From: Cerioporus squamosus
Lineage: Eukaryota > Basidiomycota > Agaricomycetes > Polyporales > Polyporaceae
Reading direction: 5' to 3'
Assembly (NCBI GenBank): GCA_022592435.1
Contig: JABYQS010000825.1
Location: 1-12,535, forward strand
DNA length: 12,535 bases
Shown: piece after piece, positions 7,541 to 12,535 of the stretch
Layout of the letters: each line of letters starts with the position of its first letter
How positions within the stretch are numbered: the stretch's first letter is position 1
The notes under the pieces: generated by a model
Seen by the model: only the letters and a program-made list of their open reading frames with translations
The model's database searches: none
Told to the model about the DNA's origin: nothing
Program-made: the position numbers and the translations under genes

Positions 7541-9371
7541 TGTACCTCCGATGGTGGAGACCCGGCACGTCAACTCTGCATGATTGTACCTGTCGGTGCC
7601 AAGTAGTACTCCGTACCCGCAGGAGACGAAGGGGTTGCCAGGTATGGCAACGACGGGGGAGATTGATTTCATGAACTCACTTCCGTAAATCTCGCACAAG
7701 GTGCATGGTGGCTGCAAACGCCGCATCGACGTAGACGTCACGACAGCCTAAGGGCTAAGATCGCTCAAGCAGCGCTGGTGGGATGTATTTCATTACCTCC
7801 GCGCTAGGACATCTGTACTACACGCTAACCATCAGCGGTGAATGAAGCTGTAGGTTACGGACGGATTATGCGGAGTACTCGCCGCAAATCGGTGACACCT
7901 ATTATCATATATTTCAGCTGGCCTGTAGTTCCTGACGGTTGTCTTTAGGATGTCGCTAACTGTGCAGTGTGAGCTCGCTCCGCCGACGAGTCTACCTCAG
8001 CTGAGCTAGCATCAATAGACACAAAACTGGTACTCACCACGGCAGTCCACGGGAGTTGTAACACTGTGATATGACCGCGGAGCAAGATCGCGCTCTTGAA
8101 CCGGTAGACATTTGGCTGCTGGATGATGCCAACGGATATTCTCAGCCGGGGCGGGGGCACTTCGATCCAGAGATGGAAGAGGATCCCGGCCATAGGGCTA
8201 GTAGCTGCTTGAGGATGATCCCACGGCGGGCTCTCATGCGCCGCGAGATGTAACAACTTGTAACAGTCGGGAGGTTATTGTGCGGTACTGACAATCCGCA
8301 TATGGATGCGCCTCCTCTCCCGTTTGCAATGGCATCAGTGTTGTACTCACACTACGTCCGAGTCATGGACATGCACAGGAAGCAATTGATCAGCCAGGAA
8401 CCTACAGCCAACGGAAGGACGACTCTAACCTTTTCTATGTCAGGCCCTCGCACAATGCGCGCCGCGGTCACTGACCCTGCGAAGGCGATGAGAGATGCCG
8501 ATTCACGTCCAGACCTCGACCCAGGCTTGCTTGCTTAGTCCTTGGCATGCTCGTGCGGGGATACGTGATGACGCTTCCGTATGAAACGTGTACTAGTATT
8601 TGGTTTGACCCGTGGATGCAACACTGTGAGACTGCGTAAGCAGGAATCATGAACCTCTCAGGCACAATGGCACGGTCGGCGCGGCATGAAGTGGGATGTA
8701 GAATGGGCTTGGTACTGAATGCCACGGGTAACCATGTCGGAGGCGACCTGGACGACGGGGCGCAAGACATGCACGGTAGATGGCAGCTTGAGTCGTCGTC
8801 ACGGCCTTCACCTTAGTGATATCACCTCGGCGGTGCCGATCCAATAGTTGAGCCCGCGGCGAATGTCGCTATGCTACAGGTACAACAGACTGTCTCTTAG
8901 TATTAGACATAAACATAACAGATGGGCGAGGATGGGCGGCGTACTCGTTGAAATCAGGCATTGTGACGAAGCGGGCCGATACGGGGCCTCACAGGAAATA
9001 CCCTAGACCTTGAGTATGATACAAGCAGCAGTTGAGATATACGACCTCGTAAACCGCGAGCCTGAGGTGAGCATACTTTTGACTCTCCGGGTACACCTTG
9101 GGAACGAGAGCTTGAGAGCTGGCCTCGGAAGACACTCCCCTATCACCGCGGGCGTACTAAAGTATTCACGTACTTATGAGTATGCAGGATCGTCGTGGTC
9201 GACGTGTTCGCCGCCGCCCGAGGGTCGAACAATGTCGTAGCGACACGCGAGCGGGGGATGCCGAGGCAAGCGATGCCTGGAACTGCGCGCGAAATTCGCG
9301 AGCACATCATGCCAGCTCGAATGCAGCTCGCGCCAGCAGCTGCCGAACCCGCCCTTCTCCCTCCCCCCTCG
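7541..9371. other. long spacer between divergent laccase and NIPA genes
   Basis: About 1.8 kb with only short, unconvincing ORFs. It should hold distal laccase control sites and the NIPA promoter. I see a small hairpin (TTGCCA-GGTA-TGGCAA, 7635-7650) and the palindrome CTCAGCTGAG (7996-8005). Minus-strand splice-like signals occur at 8037 (GTGAGTA, with a matching acceptor ending at 7960, 78 nt away) and near 8343-8349. Translations around these signals give fragments with some hydrophobic stretches but no family I recognise. A decayed gene is possible. No terminal inverted repeats or transposase were found. Confidence 0.45.
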
Positions 9372-9411
9372 ACGCTCCTTGCCTCGATGACAACGCTCCT
9401 CTGACGCTCCT
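9372..9411 (+). repeat. three ACGCTCCT copies in NIPA leader
   Basis: ACGCTCCT occurs at 9372-9379, 9393-9400 and 9404-9411, the last ending three bases before the start codon. The surrounding leader (about 9348-9414) is pyrimidine-rich, as is common in fungal promoters and 5' UTRs lacking a TATA box. The repeat overlaps the upstream ORF at 9387-9404. Confidence 0.5.
9387..9404 (+). promoter_or_regulatory. five-codon uORF (MTTLL) before NIPA start
   Basis: ATG ACA ACG CTC CTC TGA ends ten bases before the main ATG at 9415. If the transcript starts upstream of 9387, ribosomes would meet this uORF first, and its closeness would limit reinitiation at the main start. The transcription start is not visible in the sequence, so a regulatory role is inferred. 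Confidence 0.45.
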
Positions 9412-9414
9412 ACG

Positions 9415-10853
9415 ATGATTGAAGACAAGTACATCGGCCTTATAATTGCCGTCTGCGGCTCCGTGGGCATCGGCAGCAGCTTCATCCTCACCAAGAAGGT
9501 CGGTTCGGATATCAATCTCCGTATATTGGCCCCCGTAGTCAGAAGTCTCACCCGTGATTTGTGGCGGCTTGGCGTGCGCAGGGGTTGATCCAGGCTGGCA
9601 ACCCTCAGTCTACTGGGAATGCGTCGGACGAGCATACGTACTTCAAGAGTCCGTTATGGTGGGCGGGAATGACACTCAGTGAGTACGCCGGGTCTATGAC
9701 GTTGCGTCCGGAGGCCTTATGGGAATGATGTTTCAGTGGTCCTTGGGGAGAGTACGTGAAGCGCAAGCATGTTTCTGGTCTCCCGAACTCATTGCCATGG
9801 ACAGTCCTCAACTTTGTAGCATACACGTTCGCTCCTCCAATACTGATCACTCCGTTGGGTGCGCTCAGTGTGATCATCGGGTACGTCACATGTATCCGGT
9901 CCATGCTGCGTCTGGCTCACGAAGACTCGGACCTCAAGGGCGATTCTGGCGTCTTTCGTGCTTAACGAGAAGCTTGGACACCTTGGTCGTGTCGGCTGCG
10001 CACTATGCCTCCTAGGTTCCCTCATCATCGTCCTGCACGCACCCCCAGACAAGGACATCCAGACGGTCGATGAGATACTGCACTTCGCCCTCCAACCAGG
10101 TATGCACCTCTGCTCACTCCCCTACAATCCCCGCCCGCTCAAGACAGCTCTGCAGGGTTCATGCTATACTGCTTCGTGGTCCTCGTCTTCAGCCTCGTTA
10201 TGATCTATGCCGTCGTCCCGAGGTACGGCCGGTCCAACCCCATCGTCTACATATCCATCTGCTCGCTCGTCGGCTCCGTGTCTATCATGGCAATCAAGGG
10301 CCTCGGCGTCGCCGTCAAGCTCACCTTCTCCGGCAACAACCAGTTCACGCGCCCCGCGACATACGTCTTCGCCATCCTCGTCGGCGGCTGCATCGTCGTC
10401 CAGACCAACTACTTCAACAAGGCCCTCGACACATTCTCCACGAACGTGTGCGTACCTCTCCGAACCTCGTTTCATTCTTCCCTTCTTCCGTCCGTCTCTC
10501 CTGACTCGCTCTCTCCTCGCAGGGTGAACCCGATGTACTATGTCGGCTTCTCAACCGCGACCATCGTCGCGTCCATCATCCTCTTCCAGGGCCTCAACAC
10601 CGATGACCCCGCGAACTCCATCTCGCTCCTCGCCGGGTTCATCACGACCTTCCTCGGAGTGCATCTCCTCGAGCTCGCGCGCACACCGGGGGCCTCGGGC
10701 CCAGGCGAGGGCTACGTCCGCGCCTACAACGGCGACGTCGTCGGCCTGGAGACCATGTACGAGCCGGAGCCAGACGACTTCGAGCACGTCGACGAGCGGA
10801 TGCATCTCAATCGCTCGAGCGACGAACGGACGCGGACTCCAGAGCATGTGTAG
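9415..10853 (+). CDS. NIPA-type magnesium transporter
   Basis: Members of the NIPA (DUF803) family are multi-pass membrane proteins that carry Mg2+ in endosomal or plasma membranes. Exons: 9415-9498, 9582-9678, 9737-9751 (15-nt microexon), 9805-9880, 9939-10099, 10156-10447, 10523-10853. They sum to 1056 nt, or 351 residues plus stop, within the usual family range. Introns are 83, 58, 53, 58, 56 and 75 nt, all GT-AG; the last has a clear CTGAC. Family hallmarks in order: MIEDKYIGLIIAV and the first membrane segment ending in LTKKG; GEILNFVAYTFAPPILITPL; GALSVIIGAILASF; LGHLGRVGCALCLLGS; DEILHFALQPG; PRYGRSNPIVYISICSLVGS; NYFNKALDTFSTNVVNPMYY; and the last membrane segments ending near GVHLLELAR. 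The hydrophilic tail of about 65 residues is Glu/Asp-rich and likely cytosolic. The first donor (gtcggt) is weak but required by the protein alignment. Confidence 0.95.
9737..9751 (+). other. 15-nt microexon of NIPA gene
   Basis: TGGTCCTTGGGGAGA is bounded by tttcag upstream and gtacgtg downstream. Joined to flanking exons in phase 1 it supplies Met-Val-Leu-Gly-Glu-Ile (residues 61-66), giving the conserved GEI/V-x-NF-x-AY motif of NIPA proteins. Without it the motif is lost though the frame is kept. Flanking introns are 58 and 53 nt. Confidence 0.85.
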
Positions 10854-11350
10854 GTGTAAAATGCGTACGGTCGCTCGGATATGATGTTACACGGACCTTG
10901 CTCTGCAGGCGATCGCACGTCGCACGTCGTTATGTTGTGGCTTATGTTGCAGTGCAGCACGCGATGCCATGTAACTTATTTGTAGTATTGTACGGACGGT
11001 CGGTTGTAGAGCTATTGTAATAACGCTTACATCTATTGACTGGAATGCGGTGTTGGTCTACTGTTACAGTGCGGAGTGTCTTCCAAGATGAGTGGGATGC
11101 GCGGTTGCGACGAGCAAAGTATAAAAGGAACGAAAGGAGAAAGCACGAGATGCGTTGGATCTATGCAAAAATAATGGAGCGCATAAAGAGGGCCGAAGGA
11201 GTGTGCGGTGCGGGGCAGGGTACGACACAAGAAAGTGCAAGAGAGGTCGAGATGACGCGAATAAAAGTAGAAGATGGGGTAAATCGAGGACGAACGAACG
11301 GGCATGCAGAGTCGTAAGTCATGACAAGTCGTGAGAGCAGGCAGGAATAT
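10854..11350. other. convergent intergenic region with purine/pyrimidine skew
   Basis: This contains the 3' flanks of NIPA (+) and the last gene (-). From about 11110 to 11300 the plus strand is strongly purine-rich, so the 3' UTR of the minus-strand gene would be CT-rich. A plus-strand frame (ATG at 11045, ending 11317) encodes a very basic peptide of about 90 residues without recognisable motif; I judge it a by-product of the skew. TATAAAA at 11120-11126 and AATAAA at 11260-11265 (plus) are also probably products of the A/G-rich composition. Confidence 0.45.
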
Positions 11351-12535
11351 TTAGGAGGAGCCGTTACAGTGACCGTGGCACGAGCAATGGTGGTGCACCT
11401 TCATCGCCTCGTATACGCGAATTGTCCTTACGTGGGTCGCCGACTGTCTGCTTACGGAGACGCCGCCGTACACCGGCGCAAGTCCACCAGACGACAGCGT
11501 GCGCTGCAGTTCGGCTGGCGGCGTGCTCGGCGCGAACTTATTGAAGATGTTGGTCTTCGGAGGAGGAGGCGGCAGCACCACCGGCTCTTCCGGCTCGTCC
11601 TCCATCTGCAGCCCAGGGATGTCCTGTGGCCAGTTAAAGCGTTTCCGCCGGAAGCTGGGCATGAAGGTGAGACAGGTGGGATGCAGGCAGACGGAGAAGA
11701 CACGTACCACTCGTAGTCCCATAGGTAATCGTCCACCTCCCTCTCCGATAGCAGCGGCTGCCCGTCCTGATCCTTCTGTCCCGCGACGTACTTCCCCAGC
11801 GCATACTTGCACCCCAGGACGGTGTTCATATGCTTGCACGCGTGCATCTCCAGCTCCATGGGCGAGAAAGGGATAAGTGTGGACGGCAGCAGGATGAGAC
11901 CGGGAGGCTGGTAAGGGCCTGTTGCGCGCCAAGACGGGGTCTTGCCTCCATTGACGTTCTCGCCTTCACCAAAGAGCAACTGACGCGCCTTCGGGGTGAG
12001 AGACAGCAACTGCGGGTCGAGCTTTAGGTCCATACTGCGTACGCTATCCTCGCTGGAGCGCCCAGAGTACGTGCTCGCGGGGGAGGAGCTGGGAGAGAGA
12101 TGGCAATCGGGACGGGCGACGAAGGGCGGGACCGCTTCTCCTTCTTCTCCCAATCGATATACATCCACGAAGACTTCTTCTCGTCTTCGCTGGCGCGCTT
12201 CGAGTGCCATGCGAGATCGTCGAGGCGGAGTTCATATTGATACCGAGACCGAGGCCTTGGGCTTCGCAGCTTTCGGTGAGATCGCGCGAGGGTACAGCGA
12301 GTTCGAGCTTTGCGTCTGGCGCGCGCACTCCAACCCGAAGACGTCGTGTAGCACCTGTTCGAGGAATTGGTGTGGGTGTGGGGAGATGCCGTACTTGTTC
12401 ACTAGCATGTTCTCAAAGATCGTCTCGACATGTCTCGAGATGGTCGCATTCTTACTGAACTCGACATCGGACGGCTTCCGCGCATGTCCCTTGCTACCCT
12501 TGCGATCAGGCGAACCGTGCGGCGATGGGACATCT
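11351..12535 (-). CDS. conserved fungal protein, C-terminal part (possibly methyltransferase-related); 5' partial
   Basis: The gene enters from beyond the right edge. Read on the minus strand, the first block includes SRHVETIFENMLV and SPHPHQFLEQVLHDVF. A Ser/Pro-rich linker follows with YELRLDDLAWHSKR and SSWMYIDWEKKEKRSRPSSP, then DLKLDPQLLSLTPKARQLLF, ILLPSTLIPFSPMELEMHAC, a 53-nt intron (11707-11655, GTACGTG...CCCAG) that joins DYE to CFRRKRFNWP, a poly-Pro segment (PPPPPKTNIF), and a tail THVRTIRVYEAMK followed by a His/Cys cluster (HHHCSCHGHC). The linker lies in a different frame from both neighbours: an extra base is implied near 12241-12275 and a missing base at a five-G run (12079-12083, plus strand). 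The layout resembles, from memory, large fungal proteins whose N-terminal half is a SAM-dependent methyltransferase and which end in a similar short strand. No SAM motif is visible here, so that is tentative. A conserved protein of unknown function is the safe call. Confidence 0.6.

Noticed and set aside
7635..7650. Hairpin TTGCCA-GGTA-TGGCAA as an operator or terminator
   Set aside because: Six-base arms in a eukaryotic spacer occur easily by chance and no linked feature supports a function.
9174..9635. 153-codon minus-strand ORF over the NIPA start
   Set aside because: It overlaps NIPA exon 1, intron 1 and part of exon 2 antisense and shows no recognisable domain.
1..12535. tRNA, rRNA, CRISPR, insertion sequence or prokaryotic operon
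   Set aside because: No B-box-like tRNA signature, regular repeat-spacer pattern, transposase or terminal inverted repeats were seen, and the genes are intron-rich fungal genes.

Overview
The window looks like nuclear DNA of a basidiomycete fungus, most likely a wood-decay Agaricomycete (Polyporales-like). The evidence is a secreted class 3 (phenylalanine axial residue) laccase split by ten introns of 50-81 nt, many short GT-AG introns with CTRAC-type branch points, high GC at third codon positions, and an F-box-like protein carrying the Agaricomycete-type CTDGGRTG signature. No prokaryotic or viral gene, tRNA, rRNA, CRISPR array or recognisable transposon was seen.

Layout: (1) 1-544, no secure gene, only a GC3-rich orphan reading frame on the minus strand. 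(2) 545-2008 (+), F-box-like protein whose start codon cannot be found. (3) 2733-4456 (+), a WSS1-type WLM metalloprotease with HExxH, two SUMO-interacting-motif-like segments and two C-terminal zinc fingers, preceded by a TATA box. It has a 6-nt microexon and two places where the reading frame must shift. (4) 4954-7127 (-), a complete laccase: 11 exons, 524 residues, all ten copper-ligand histidines and the T1 cysteine, TATA-like and CCAAT boxes, and metal-response-like promoter sites. (5) 7128-9414, a 2.3 kb spacer between divergent genes. (6) 9415-10853 (+), a NIPA-type magnesium transporter: 7 exons including a 15-nt microexon, 351 residues, with a five-codon upstream ORF just before the start. 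(7) 11351-12535 (-), the 3' part of a conserved-looking fungal protein of uncertain function that runs off the window and contains two compensating frame shifts.

The genes do not form a pathway. Wss1 is a DNA-protein-crosslink repair protease, laccase is a secreted phenol oxidase, and NIPA proteins are membrane Mg2+ transporters. The order is ordinary fungal gene packing: WSS1/laccase convergent, laccase/NIPA divergent, NIPA/last gene convergent. I saw no clear new system. The most interesting signals are the two protein-supported microexons, the short uORF ahead of the Mg2+ transporter, and a possible frame-restoring intron in WSS1 that would remove a SUMO-interacting motif. Several frame breaks lie in or beside short homopolymers, so assembly indels must be excluded first.
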